Made by a program: the position numbers and the translations under genes. Shown in pieces: positions 16,556 through 24,858 of a DNA stretch of 64,000 nt (within the stretch, counting starts at the first letter, position 1; each line of letters begins with the position of its first letter). Below the pieces are notes generated by a model that saw nothing but the letters and a program-made list of their open reading frames with translations, searched no databases and was not told the origin of the DNA. This DNA comes from Uruburuella suis. GTDB taxonomy: Bacteria; Pseudomonadota; Gammaproteobacteria; Burkholderiales; Neisseriaceae. Where the stretch lies: contig NZ_SLXE01000010.1 of assembly GCF_004341385.1 (NCBI RefSeq), positions 1-64,000 of the forward strand. Direction: 5' to 3'.

Positions 16556-16663
16556 ACAGCGTAGGGTGGGTTGATAAACCCAAGGTTTCAGACGGCCTTT
16601 GGATTTGTTGGGTTTGCAACCCAACCTACCCGACGCATCACTTTTTTTATGCATTCCACTATA
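16556..16663. repeat. MITE-like family B, copy lacking its left end
   Basis: Contains the GTTGGGTTTGCAACCCAACCTACC inverted pair in part, a central DUS and the complete right terminus ATGCATTCCACTATA. The left terminus is missing. It abuts the family A copy at 16664, sharing the TA boundary. Confidence 0.65.
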
Positions 16664-16767
16664 ATACCAATCCAAAAAAATAACCTAACTTCGTTGTCTC
16701 GCCTTGCCGTACTAGTTGTACTGTCTGCGGCTCGCCGCCTTGTTAGCTTACTTTTTTGAATTGGTAT
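16664..16767. repeat. MITE-like family A, copy 2
   Basis: A 104-bp element that is the reverse orientation of the copy at 12678, with only a handful of differences. Both termini (ATACCAATCCAAAAAA and the inverse of ATACCAATTCAAAAAA) are intact. Confidence 0.8.
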
Positions 16768-16770
16768 AAA

Positions 16771-16851
16771 AAGGTTTGATGTAAACGTTTTGTATCAAAC
16801 ACGCCACAGGCCGTCTGAAAGCTTTCAGACGGCCTGTGGTTTTATGGGCAG
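16771..16851 (+). repeat. 81-bp direct repeat, copy 2
   Basis: Second copy of the segment at 16473-16553, reaching to five bases before the stop codon end of the convergent sensor-kinase gene. The two copies bracket the family B and family A repeats. Confidence 0.85.
16804..16839. terminator. DUS terminator of the sensor-kinase operon
   Basis: A perfect 36-base palindrome (CCACAGGCCGTCTGAAAG and its inverse) lies just past the sensor kinase stop at 16856 on the minus strand. It is the duplicated counterpart of the glcB terminator. Confidence 0.75.
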
Positions 16852-16855
16852 ATTC

Positions 16856-18184
16856 TCAAACGGGTTGTTTTTTTGAATGCGTTTCATTGTCCGGCGGGGC
16901 CGGAAAAGTGGCTGTCACTTTCAGGCCGTGTTCGAAAGCATCGGCATCATTCAGGCTGATGTGGCCGTGGTTGCGCTCAACGATGGTTTTGGCGATAGAC
17001 AGCCCTAAGCCGGTGCCTTCGCTTTCGTTGCCCAAAATGCGGTAAAACGGGTCGAACACGCGCGCGCGCTCGGCGGCGGGAATGCCCGGGCCGTTGTCTT
17101 CGATTTCAATCGTGATGCTGCCGGCCTGCTGTGCAGCACGCAAATCGATGCGGCCGCCGGGCGGGGTGTATTGAATGGCGTTGTCGGTCAGCGTGTTGAC
17201 CAATAATTGGATGTCTGCCTCATGGGCGTGCAAAACAATATCTTGGCTGCCGTCGATGCCTAAGTCGATGTTTTTGGCTTCGGCCAAGGGCAGTAAATCT
17301 TGAATGGTGTGTCGGTAAAGGGTGTGCAGCGAAAGGGTTTGCTTATCTTGCCCGCTGGGATTTTGCACTTTGGCCAGCGCCAATAATTGCGCCAACAGCT
17401 TGCGGCTGCGCAAAATGCCTTGGCTGAGAATATGCAGGCGCTCGGCGGCTGCGGCCGGCATGTCGGTTTGCGCCAGCCGCTCGGCTTGCAGCGATAGGGC
17501 GGTGAGCGGTGAGCGCAGCTCATGAGCGGCATCGGCGATAAAGCGCTGCTGCTGCTGCATGTGTTCGTTGATGCGGCCGAGCAGGCGGTTGATGGCGGTA
17601 ACAAAGCCATACACTTCACGCGGCAGCCGGGCTTCGGGCAAGGGCGTGAGGTCGCTGCTGGGGCGGTGCTCCAGCGTTTCGGATAATTGCCGCATCGGCC
17701 TGAGCATGTGGCGTATGGTGAAGATGCTCAGCAGGGTCAGCACGGGAAGCAGTAGCAATAATGGTGCCACAGCATGCCAGGCGCTGTTGTATGCGGCTTC
17801 ATCGCGAAATTCGGTTTCCTGTATGAAGGCGAGCCGCTGCCCTTGCGGGTAGGTTTTAACATAAACCCGATAGCGGTCGCCATCGTGGCTGATGGTGTGC
17901 AGGCCGTCTGAGAGGCGGGCGGGCAGGGCATAGTGCTGTGGGGCGCTGCTCTCGAGCGGCTGAATGTGGATGCGCACATCGCTGTCGGTGTTGTCGGCGC
18001 GCGGCGGCAGGGCGGCAGGGTTGATGAGCGCGGCGGTTTGTTGCAGCATTTGGTCTTGCAGGTCGTTGGCTTCGCGATACATCGAGATAAACGACAAAAT
18101 GCCGGCCGCAGCCGCTGCCAGCAGCACGGCGGCGCTCAGCCACAGCGACAGGTTTAATTGCATGGAAGCGGCGGGGCGGCTCAT
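16856..18184 (-). CDS. Two-component sensor histidine kinase
   Basis: The 442-residue inner-membrane kinase has a first membrane segment at about residues 12-33, a periplasmic domain of about 100 residues, a second membrane segment at about 138-158 and a HAMP-like linker. The HisKA box FIADAAHELRSPLT carries phospho-acceptor His221. The ATPase motifs DNAIQYTPPGG, DNGPGIP and GTGLGLSIA follow. Overall it resembles QseC/PmrB-type kinases. It overlaps the response regulator gene by four bases (ATGA), so they are translationally coupled. The signal is unknown. Confidence 0.92.
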   Translation of the reverse strand: MSRPAASMQLNLSLWLSAAVLLAAAAAGILSFISMYREANDLQDQMLQQTAALINPAALPPRADNTDSDVRIHIQPLESSAPQHYALPARLSDGLHTISHDGDRYRVYVKTYPQGQRLAFIQETEFRDEAAYNSAWHAVAPLLLLLPVLTLLSIFTIRHMLRPMRQLSETLEHRPSSDLTPLPEARLPREVYGFVTAINRLLGRINEHMQQQQRFIADAAHELRSPLTALSLQAERLAQTDMPAAAAERLHILSQGILRSRKLLAQLLALAKVQNPSGQDKQTLSLHTLYRHTIQDLLPLAEAKNIDLGIDGSQDIVLHAHEADIQLLVNTLTDNAIQYTPPGGRIDLRAAQQAGSITIEIEDNGPGIPAAERARVFDPFYRILGNESEGTGLGLSIAKTIVERNHGHISLNDADAFEHGLKVTATFPAPPDNETHSKKQPV

Positions 18185-18861
18185 GGTGTGCTTTCACCGG
18201 CTTTGGGCACCATCCAGCCGACGCCGCGAATGTTTTTGATGCTGTCGGCACCGAGCTTTTTGCGCAAGGAATGAATCAGATAATCAATGGCGCTGCTTTC
18301 CACTTCTTCACCCCAGCCATACACTTTGTCTTCCAGCTCGGCGCGCGACAAAATAATGCCCGGACGCAGCATCAGCGCTTGCAGAATGGAAAATTCACGG
18401 CCGGATAAAATCAGGGTTTCGTTGTGGGCGTAGCGAAAAACGGTGTAGTTTGCGGGATCGAGCGACAAGATGCCGTTGTCGAGCAGCGGTGAGGCGCAAT
18501 GGTTGTGGCGGCGCAAAACCGCACGCATGCGCGCCAATAATTCGGCCATGTCGAAAGGCTTGATGATGTAGTCGTCTGCGCCGCCGTCGAGGCCGCTCAG
18601 GCGGCTGTGGATATCGTCGCGGGCGGTGACAATCAACACCGGCACAGGCTTGCCGCTGTTGCGGATTTCGGCCAACACGGCCAAGCCGTCTTTTTGCGGC
18701 AAGCCCAAATCCAGCAGCACCAAATCGTAAGCCTGTGCGGCCAAGGCATCGAGCGCGGTGCGGCCGTTTTTCACCCAATCTGCCGCATAGCGGGCATCTT
18801 TCAGGCCGGCGGCAAGGGCTTCGCCTATCATGTTGTCGTCTTCTACCAGTAATACGCGCAT
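18181..18861 (-). CDS. OmpR/PhoB-family response regulator
   Basis: The ATG at 18861 (MRVLLVEDDNMIGEAL) gives 226 residues; an earlier in-frame ATG at 18990 would add 43 residues with no receiver similarity. The receiver domain has the acidic pair at residues 8-9, phospho-acceptor Asp51 in LLDLGLPQKDGL and Lys in IIKPFD. The winged-helix DNA-binding domain ends RKKLGADSIKNIRGVGWM. It is most like QseB/PmrA regulators. It probably forms an operon with the PepSY gene upstream and the kinase downstream. Confidence 0.94.
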   Translation of the reverse strand: MRVLLVEDDNMIGEALAAGLKDARYAADWVKNGRTALDALAAQAYDLVLLDLGLPQKDGLAVLAEIRNSGKPVPVLIVTARDDIHSRLSGLDGGADDYIIKPFDMAELLARMRAVLRRHNHCASPLLDNGILSLDPANYTVFRYAHNETLILSGREFSILQALMLRPGIILSRAELEDKVYGWGEEVESSAIDYLIHSLRKKLGADSIKNIRGVGWMVPKAGESTP

Positions 18862-19051
18862 GGGGAAATCCTGTATCAGAGGCCGTCTGAAAGCTTTGCA
18901 GGCAAAGGTGCTTTCAATCAATAATCGCAATAATCGGCAAAGGGGCAGGCAAAAAAATGCCGGCAGCAAAGTGCACTTTTGCTGCATCAAGCCCAGTATG
19001 CCTGCTCTGCCGCCAAACCGCCAGCCGGATGGGCTGGCGGTGCGGTGTGTA

Positions 19052-19597
19052 TCAATCGGGGTGATCGACTTTTGAGGAAATCACCTGGCCGTTGTCGGCG
19101 TTGACTTTGACATCGTGTTTGGTGCCGTTGGCTGCCAATACCTCGACATCGTAAACAACGCTGCCTTTTTCATGCTCTAAATCGGCTTCGATGGCTTTGC
19201 CGCCCACTTTGGCTTCGGCCGCAGCGATGGCTTGCTGCAAGGAAATCTTGGCTTGGGGCGGCGCATCTTTTTCGGTTTTGGTTTTGCTGTTTAACACTTG
19301 GCCGCTTTGTGCGTCGATTTCCAATTTGTGCTCTTGGTTGCCTTGGCGGGTTTCCACTTTATAGTAAGTCGCTCCGTTTTTGTGTTTCAAATCTATGCCG
19401 GTGGCTTTGCCGCCTGCTTTGGCTTCGGCTGCGGCAATGGCTTGCGCCGGTGAGATTTTGGCTTGTGCCACGGCAAGGGCGGCGCGGCCGGCTTCCGAGG
19501 ATGTATCGCTGCCGGTGGCGGCAAGGGCGGCACCGCCTGTGGCGGCCAATACGAAAGCGGCGATGATGGCGGTAACGGTGTGGTTGCGGGTTTTCAT
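19052..19597 (-). CDS. Secreted protein with two PepSY domains
   Basis: The 181-residue product begins with a signal peptide (about residues 1-26, ending ALA) and contains two tandem PepSY domains, about residues 48-110 and 118-178, each with ISLQQAIAAAEAKVGG-like and Y(D/K)VE(V/T) motifs. PepSY domains are thought to act outside the cytoplasm, for instance in protease inhibition or sensing. The gene lies 190 bases upstream of the response regulator on the same strand. PepSY genes beside PmrAB/QseBC-type systems are common, which suggests it is a partner or target of that system. Confidence 0.85.
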   Translation of the reverse strand: MKTRNHTVTAIIAAFVLAATGGAALAATGSDTSSEAGRAALAVAQAKISPAQAIAAAEAKAGGKATGIDLKHKNGATYYKVETRQGNQEHKLEIDAQSGQVLNSKTKTEKDAPPQAKISLQQAIAAAEAKVGGKAIEADLEHEKGSVVYDVEVLAANGTKHDVKVNADNGQVISSKVDHPD

Positions 19598-19745
19598 GGT
19601 GTGTCTCCAGGTTTGGGTTGCGGTCGGAGCAGCTTGGTGAGGCGCTGCCTGATGCCTTGCATTGTAGGCGGCCAGATTTAGGTATGATTTAGCAGAGATT
19701 GAAATTATGTAAAGAATAGGGCGCTGCGTATTGAATTAAATGGTT

Positions 19746-19810
19746 ATACCCGTTCAAAAAAATGACCTTACTGTGTTGTGCCGCCCTGTAAGCTTATTTT
19801 GAATGGGTAT
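19746..19810. repeat. MITE-like family A, internally deleted copy
   Basis: A 65-bp relic that keeps both ends (ATACCCGTTCAAAAAAAT and ATTTTGAATGGGTAT) and the GTAAGCTTA segment but has lost most of the centre. Confidence 0.6.
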
Positions 19811-19811
19811 T

Positions 19812-19853
19812 AAACACGGGGCCGTCTGAAAGGTTTCAGACGGCCCCGTGTTT
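19812..19853 (-). terminator. DUS terminator after ppk2
   Basis: A perfect 20-bp stem (19812-19831 with 19834-19853), loop GG, made of opposed DUS copies with flanking A and T runs, 33 bases past the ppk2 stop. Confidence 0.85.
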
Positions 19854-19886
19854 AAGCATCAATATGCCTTATTCATTGCTGAAACA

Positions 19887-20705
19887 TCAATCTGCTTTGC
19901 CGTAACGGTCTTCCACATAATGATAAACGCGGCGCGGCACGGTGTAGCCGTTTGGCTTTTGCCGCGCCGGGAAATCCACTTTGGGCAGCGCCAGATGCTC
20001 GTAGGGAATATAGGAAAGCAAATGGGCGATGATATTGAGGCGTGCTTTTTTCTTGTCGTTGGAATCCACCACAAACCAAGGCGCCCAAGCCGTGTCGGAT
20101 GCTTGCAGCATGGCATCGCGGGCGCGTGAGTAATCATACCAGCGGTGGTAAGATTCCAAATCCATCGGCGAGAGCTTCCACACTTTGCGCCCGTCGCTGA
20201 TGCGCCCTTTGAGGCGGCGCTCCTGCTCTTCCATGTCCACTTCCAACCAGTATTTCAACAAGATAATGTCGTTTTCCACCAAGGCTTTTTCCAAAAACGG
20301 CACCGTGTCTAAAAATTTTTTCGCCTCTTCTTCGGTGCAAAAACCCATCACCCGCTCCACGCCGGCGCGGTTATACCAGCTGCGGTCGAAAATTACGATT
20401 TCGCCGGCGGCGGGCAGCTTTGAGAAATAACGTTGCAGATAAAGCTGGCTTTTTTCACGCTCGGTGGGTGCCGGCAGCGCTTCCACTCGGAATATGCGCG
20501 GATTGGTGCGCTCGGTGATGGCTTTGATCACGCCGCCTTTGCCTGCGCCGTCGCGGCCTTCGAAAATAATGCAGACTTTCATGCCTTTTTCCACCACCCA
20601 GCGCTGCAAGGCCACCAATTCGGCCTGCAAATGTTTCAGCTCGCGGAAATAGGTTTTCTTGCTGATGCGCTCGGCGGGGGTGTTACGGGTTTGGGTGATG
20701 TCCAT
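19887..20705 (-). CDS. ppk2: Polyphosphate kinase 2 (PPK2 family)
   Basis: The 272-residue protein is a single-domain PPK2, which transfers phosphate between polyphosphate and nucleoside di- or monophosphates. Seen: Walker A-like GRDGAGKGG at residues 50-58, the FDRSWYNRAGVERVMGF lid and Walker B region, and the SPMDLESYHRWYDYSRARD segment. The TERTNPRIFRVEALPAPTE stretch is typical of the family. Which nucleotide is favoured cannot be told from sequence by eye. It is a single-gene unit with a family B repeat 19 bases upstream. Confidence 0.95.
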   Translation of the reverse strand: MDITQTRNTPAERISKKTYFRELKHLQAELVALQRWVVEKGMKVCIIFEGRDGAGKGGVIKAITERTNPRIFRVEALPAPTEREKSQLYLQRYFSKLPAAGEIVIFDRSWYNRAGVERVMGFCTEEEAKKFLDTVPFLEKALVENDIILLKYWLEVDMEEQERRLKGRISDGRKVWKLSPMDLESYHRWYDYSRARDAMLQASDTAWAPWFVVDSNDKKKARLNIIAHLLSYIPYEHLALPKVDFPARQKPNGYTVPRRVYHYVEDRYGKAD

Positions 20706-20724
20706 GATGTTCTCCTTTTTTACT

Positions 20725-20876
20725 TAGAGTGGAATGCATAAAAAAGTGACACAACAGGTAGGTTGGGTTGAAAACCCAACAAGCCCACAGGCCGTCTGAA
20801 ACGTTGGGTTTGACAAGCCAACTTACTCCATTATAGTGCGTAGTTTTGTATCACTTTTTCTTACATTCCACTATAT
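20725..20876. repeat. MITE-like family B, near-complete copy
   Basis: About 152 bp with termini TAGAGTGGAATGCA and TACATTCCACTATA, the inverted GTAGGTTGGGTTG pair and a central DUS. It lies in the ppk2 upstream region and may affect the ppk2 promoter. Confidence 0.7.
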
Positions 20877-20970
20877 CGTTCAACGGGTTTGACTGCCGGC
20901 AGGGCGCGGCCTGATGATGACAGCTTAACCAACATTGCGCCGCAAGCCAAGGCCGCTCGACTTATAAAAG

Positions 20971-21010
20971 CCAAGGCCGTCTGAAAAGAAAAGCTTTCAG
21001 ACGGCCTTGG
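20971..21010 (-). terminator. DUS terminator after fdhE
   Basis: Opposed DUS copies form a 16-bp stem (20971-20986 with 20995-21010), 20 bases past the fdhE stop. Confidence 0.8.
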
Positions 21011-21029
21011 TTTGCAGTGCATCGTTTGT

Positions 21030-21941
21030 TTATTCTGTCAGCAGCAAAAACGGATTATGCCCCGCGCGCGCATAGCCTGCTTCACCCACCAAAATATCCA
21101 GCGCCAATGAGGCCAAATCATCGGCCACGGGGTCGGCATATTGCTGCTTATCGAGGCGGTAGAGCTTGCGGTAGCTGCGGCACACTTCGCAGCTTTCGGC
21201 TTTGGCAGCCAGCAAAGGCGCGGTTTGGGCGGGGCTGGCATCGGTTTCCAGCTCTTGTATGCCCACGCCGCTGCTGTCGCCGCAAGTGGGGCATTTGGCG
21301 CGTAAGACATTCCAGCGGCTGTTGCAATGCGGGCAATGCATATAGCGGAAACCGGCGGTGTCGCCTTTGGCCAGCACCACGCTGCCTACGGCTTCGGTGC
21401 CGCAGCAAGGGCAATGTGTGCGCTCTTGCACCGGCGGCACCGCGTCTTCAATCAGCTGCGCCGCCCATGCCGTCCAGATAATTTGCAGCGCTGCCTGCAC
21501 CCACACCACGGCCGTTTGCTCTTCAGGCGCGCTGTTGCCGGTGAGCACGCGCGAGGCCAGCGCTTCGGCGGCTTCGCGCGGCAAGGCGGCCAGCGTGTTT
21601 AATTCAGCCTGCACGTTTGCGGGCGCCTGTGTGCCGATTTCGGCCAATAAGTCGGTCAACACCGGGTAAAAATCGACGGGCACATCGCCCAATGCGGCTT
21701 CCGGCAGCACGGTGCGCCCCTGATGCGTGGGCGGGAGGGCAAACGCATGTTTGGCTGCTACGGCCTGCTGCGCCGCCGCGAGCTTGCCCAACAAAGCGAG
21801 ATAGTCGCGCCATTGGCTGCCCTCGGCTTCGGCCAATTCTTGAAAGCGCACGCTGCGCTGTGCAAACACATCGGCAGCGGGCGCCAGCCAAAACGGGGTG
21901 TGAAACAGGCCTTTTTCAATCGGTTTGATGGGAGTGGTCAT
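21030..21941 (-). CDS. fdhE: Formate dehydrogenase accessory protein FdhE
   Basis: The 303-residue cytosolic protein matches FdhE, needed for maturation of respiratory formate dehydrogenases. Seen: zinc-ribbon/rubredoxin-like cysteine motifs CPCCGTEAVGSVV, CPHCNSRWNVLRAKCPTCGDSSGVGI and CEVCRSYRKLYRLDKQ. It is the last gene of a leftward module of alpha, beta and gamma subunits, fdhD and fdhE. A gap of about 160 bases with a DUS separates it from fdhD. Confidence 0.94.
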   Translation of the reverse strand: MTTPIKPIEKGLFHTPFWLAPAADVFAQRSVRFQELAEAEGSQWRDYLALLGKLAAAQQAVAAKHAFALPPTHQGRTVLPEAALGDVPVDFYPVLTDLLAEIGTQAPANVQAELNTLAALPREAAEALASRVLTGNSAPEEQTAVVWVQAALQIIWTAWAAQLIEDAVPPVQERTHCPCCGTEAVGSVVLAKGDTAGFRYMHCPHCNSRWNVLRAKCPTCGDSSGVGIQELETDASPAQTAPLLAAKAESCEVCRSYRKLYRLDKQQYADPVADDLASLALDILVGEAGYARAGHNPFLLLTE

Positions 21942-22100
21942 GATTTCTTTCTGTGAATAAAACGGGGCTTGAGGCCGTCTGAAACCTATTCAAACAAGCA
22001 AGCAAAATTGTGGGCACGCTGAGCGGGTTGTCCTTATACGGCCCAATTCAATAGGCAGCCAAGCAATCCAACCGCTTTAAGCTTTACTTTAAATTAAAAA

Positions 22101-22898
22101 CTATGCAGCAATAAACTGCGGATGGCTATACACGCCGAATTGCTGCGGCCGGGCAAAACCCGCCAAGGTGATGCCGGCCGCTTCGGCCATGCGCACGGCC
22201 AGTGCAGTGGGCGCAGACACGGCCACCACGCAACCGATGCCGAGCATGGCCGCTTTGGCCACCATTTCATAGCTGGCGCGGCTGGAAATTAACACAAAGC
22301 CTTGCTGCCAATCGATTTGCCCGCGCGCACCGAAGCCCAGCAGCTTGTCGAGCGCATTGTGGCGGCCGATGTCTTCAAACGCATGGCGGATAATGCCTTG
22401 CTCCACCCAAGCCGCGCCGTGTGCGGCGCCGGTTTGGCTGCGCAAATGCTGGTGCTTGTGCAGATCGGCTAGAGCCGTTTGAATATCGGCTGCCTGAATA
22501 ACGCTGCCGCGCATCACCTTGGGCAAAGCGGTTTGCACGGCGGCGAGGCTGTCGATGCCGCACAGCCCGCAGCCGCTGCGCCCGCTCATGCTGCGGCGGC
22601 GCGCTTTCAAAGCTTGAAAGCGCTCGGAAGCAATTTCCAAATGCACTTCGATGCCGTTGCAGCCTTGTTGCACTTCGATATCGTAAGCTTCGCGTGCTTG
22701 CTGCAAAATGCCTTCGCTCAGGCTGAAGCCCAATGCCAGCTCAGGTAAATCGGCGGGTGTGGCCATCAGCACCACATGGGCGATGCCGTTATACACCAGC
22801 GCCACCGGCGCTTCTTCGGCCAGCATATCGTCGGCTTCGCGAATGCCGCCGCCATTGATACGGTGCAGATGGTGCGGAGTGAAGATTTCTGTGTTCAT
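22101..22898 (-). CDS. fdhD: Formate dehydrogenase sulfurtransferase FdhD
   Basis: The ATG at 22898 (MNTEIFTPHHLHRINGG) gives 265 residues. FdhD passes sulfur from IscS to the molybdenum cofactor of formate dehydrogenase. The essential CxxC is seen as Cys110 and Cys113 in SGCGLCG. The downstream DIGRHNALDKLLG and SSRASYEMVAKAAMLGI motifs also match. An in-frame ATG at 22964 would add 22 residues overlapping an upstream DUS and is less likely. Confidence 0.95.
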   Translation of the reverse strand: MNTEIFTPHHLHRINGGGIREADDMLAEEAPVALVYNGIAHVVLMATPADLPELALGFSLSEGILQQAREAYDIEVQQGCNGIEVHLEIASERFQALKARRRSMSGRSGCGLCGIDSLAAVQTALPKVMRGSVIQAADIQTALADLHKHQHLRSQTGAAHGAAWVEQGIIRHAFEDIGRHNALDKLLGFGARGQIDWQQGFVLISSRASYEMVAKAAMLGIGCVVAVSAPTALAVRMAEAAGITLAGFARPQQFGVYSHPQFIAA

Positions 22899-23070
22899 GA
22901 AACGTTTGTATTCAGACGGCCTGAAACGGCCATGCTTAAAATAAGATAATGCAAAATCAAACAAATAGTTAAATTGTTAAATTACTGCTTATCCGCGTTT
23001 TAGATGATAAGCTCAGGTGCATGCGCATGCTTACACTCCGCTAGCCCTACCGGCGGTTTTGCCGGTATTT

Positions 23071-23165
23071 TATAGGTGAATGCAAGAAAAAGTGATACAA
23101 AACGACGCACCACAACGAGGTAGGCTGGGTTGTCAAACCCAACGTTTCAGACGGCCTAATCTATA
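23071..23165. repeat. MITE-like family B, truncated copy
   Basis: Left terminus TATAGGTGAATGCAAG, followed by GGTAGGCTGGGTTG and a DUS; the right half is missing. Confidence 0.55.
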
Positions 23166-23218
23166 GAAATCAAGCGATGGGCTGGTCGGGAAAAACACCT
23201 GGAAAAAAAGCAACCCAA

Positions 23219-23246
23219 AGGCCGTCTGAAAGGTTTCAGACGGCCT
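23219..23246 (-). terminator. DUS terminator after formate dehydrogenase operon
   Basis: Opposed DUS copies form a 13-bp stem with loop GG (23219-23231, 23234-23246), 28 bases past the gamma subunit stop. Confidence 0.8.
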
Positions 23247-23273
23247 CATATCATTATTGCCTGCGCTCGCACA

Positions 23274-23927
23274 TCACGATGATTTATTGCCTTTTTCACG
23301 TTCGGCTTCGGCATTTTTCGCCATCATTTCGCGATACCAGCGCGGGTGGTGTTTTTTCGCCCAGTTTTGCGTGACCACACCTTCCACCATGGCGCGGATG
23401 GTGCCTTTCACCCAAAACGCCGCATACACATGCACGATGATGCCGGCAATCAGAATCAGCGCGGCCCAAGCGTGAAACAGCAAGGCCAGGCGGATTACGG
23501 GAATCGGGAACATCTCGGCAAAATAAGGCCGCCAAGCGATAAAGCCGGTGCACAGCAGCACCGCCATGCAGGCGGTCATCAGCCAAAACATGCCTTTTTG
23601 GCCGCCATTATACTTGCCTATATCGCCGGTTTCGTGGCCTTTGAGCACGGTTTTCACCGATTTCATCCATTTGATGTCTTCTTTATCGATGAAATTGTAT
23701 TTCCAATAGCGGAAAAACTGCACCGTAAAGCCGATAAACATCACCACGCCCACAAAGGGATGGATGATGCGCGCCAGCTGCGGCGTGCCAAACACGCCGG
23801 TGAGCCAGAAAAAGGCCGGATAGAAAAACGCCAGGCCGGAAATGGCCAGCAACATAAAACACACCGCCACAATCCAGTGGTTGATGCGCTCGCTGCGCTT
23901 ATAGCGCTGAATCAGTTTTTCTTTCAT
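23274..23927 (-). CDS. fdnI: Formate dehydrogenase gamma subunit (cytochrome b556)
   Basis: The 217-residue protein has about four membrane helices and matches the diheme cytochrome b subunit that passes electrons from the beta subunit to quinone. Seen: the N-terminal YKRSERINHWIVA motif with a haem-ligand His, RIIHPFVGVVMFIGF, and HAWAALILIAGIIVHVYAAFWVKGT. Its start overlaps the beta stop by one base (TAATG). I use fdnI, but fdoI would fit equally well; the paralogues cannot be told apart here. Confidence 0.93.
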   Translation of the reverse strand: MKEKLIQRYKRSERINHWIVAVCFMLLAISGLAFFYPAFFWLTGVFGTPQLARIIHPFVGVVMFIGFTVQFFRYWKYNFIDKEDIKWMKSVKTVLKGHETGDIGKYNGGQKGMFWLMTACMAVLLCTGFIAWRPYFAEMFPIPVIRLALLFHAWAALILIAGIIVHVYAAFWVKGTIRAMVEGVVTQNWAKKHHPRWYREMMAKNAEAEREKGNKSS

Positions 23928-24847
23928 TATGCGTCCTCCTCACCCTTCAGGTTTTTGCCGTCCAAACCGATTACTTCAGGCTCATCTTCTTCCGGTTCGG
24001 CCGTGCTGGGGCCTACGGTGATGTAATGGAAGAAGCCGGTGAGCGTGGCCGCGGCAATGCCGATGGTGGCCAACGGCTTCAAAAAGCCTTTCCACAGCTT
24101 CACCGTGGGGCTGATGCTGGGGTTTTCCGGCAAGCCGTGATAGAGCCCTGGCTTGTCGGCATGGTGCAGCACATACATCACATGGGTGCCGCCCACGCCT
24201 TCGGGGTCGTAAAGGCCGGCTTTTTCATAACCGCGCTGGTTCAAATCGACAATGCGCTCGGCCGCCACCTGCTTCATGTCTTCCTTGGTGCCGAACTGAA
24301 TGGCGCCGGTGGGGCAGGTTTTCACACAGGCCGGCTCTTGGCCAACCGCCACGCGGTCGGAGCACAGCGTGCATTTATAGGCGCGATGGTCTTTTTTGTC
24401 GATGCGCGGCACGTTGAACGGGCAGCCGGAAATGCAATAGCCGCAGCCGATGCAGTTTTCTTCATGAAAATCCACGATGCCGTTGTGATATTGGATAATT
24501 GCGCCGGGCGAGGGGCAGGCTTTCAGGCAGCCCGGGTCGGCGCAGTGCATGCAGCCGTCTTTGCGGATCAGCCATTCGAGCTTGCCGTTTTCTTCCACTT
24601 CGCTAAAGCGCATCACCGTCCAGCTTTTGGACGTCATGTCCATCGGGTTGTCGTACACGCCGTGGTTGGTGCCGATTTCGTCGCGGATGTCGTTCCATTC
24701 CGAGCAAGCCACCTGGCAGGCTTTGCAGCCGATGCAGGTGGTGACATCGATCAGCTTGGCCACTTCCATCGGCTGGCGCACGCCCGGCGGCGGGGTGATG
24801 CCGGCGGTGGCGGAGCGGCGTTTGATGTCTAATGATTGCAATGCCAT
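23927..24847 (-). CDS. fdnH: Formate dehydrogenase beta subunit (4 x 4Fe-4S)
   Basis: The 306-residue protein is the iron-sulfur subunit linking the alpha catalytic subunit to cytochrome b. Four ferredoxin-type cysteine clusters are seen: CIGCKACQVACSEW, CMHCADPGCLKACP, CIGCGYCISGCPFNVP and CTLCSDRVAVGQEPACVKTCP. A C-terminal membrane helix (about residues 258-276, PLATIGIAAATLTGFFHY) anchors it on the periplasmic face. It starts 11 bases after the alpha stop. Confidence 0.95.
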   Translation of the reverse strand: MALQSLDIKRRSATAGITPPPGVRQPMEVAKLIDVTTCIGCKACQVACSEWNDIRDEIGTNHGVYDNPMDMTSKSWTVMRFSEVEENGKLEWLIRKDGCMHCADPGCLKACPSPGAIIQYHNGIVDFHEENCIGCGYCISGCPFNVPRIDKKDHRAYKCTLCSDRVAVGQEPACVKTCPTGAIQFGTKEDMKQVAAERIVDLNQRGYEKAGLYDPEGVGGTHVMYVLHHADKPGLYHGLPENPSISPTVKLWKGFLKPLATIGIAAATLTGFFHYITVGPSTAEPEEDEPEVIGLDGKNLKGEEDA

Positions 24848-24858
24848 GTGTGCGCTCC

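Larger units (their letters stand above)
22899..23273. other. Intergenic region between fdhD and formate dehydrogenase gamma
   Basis: Holds a DUS beside the fdhD start, an AT-rich stretch that probably contains the fdhD promoter, a truncated family B repeat at about 23071-23165 and the terminator of the gamma-subunit gene. No supportable gene. Confidence 0.6.
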
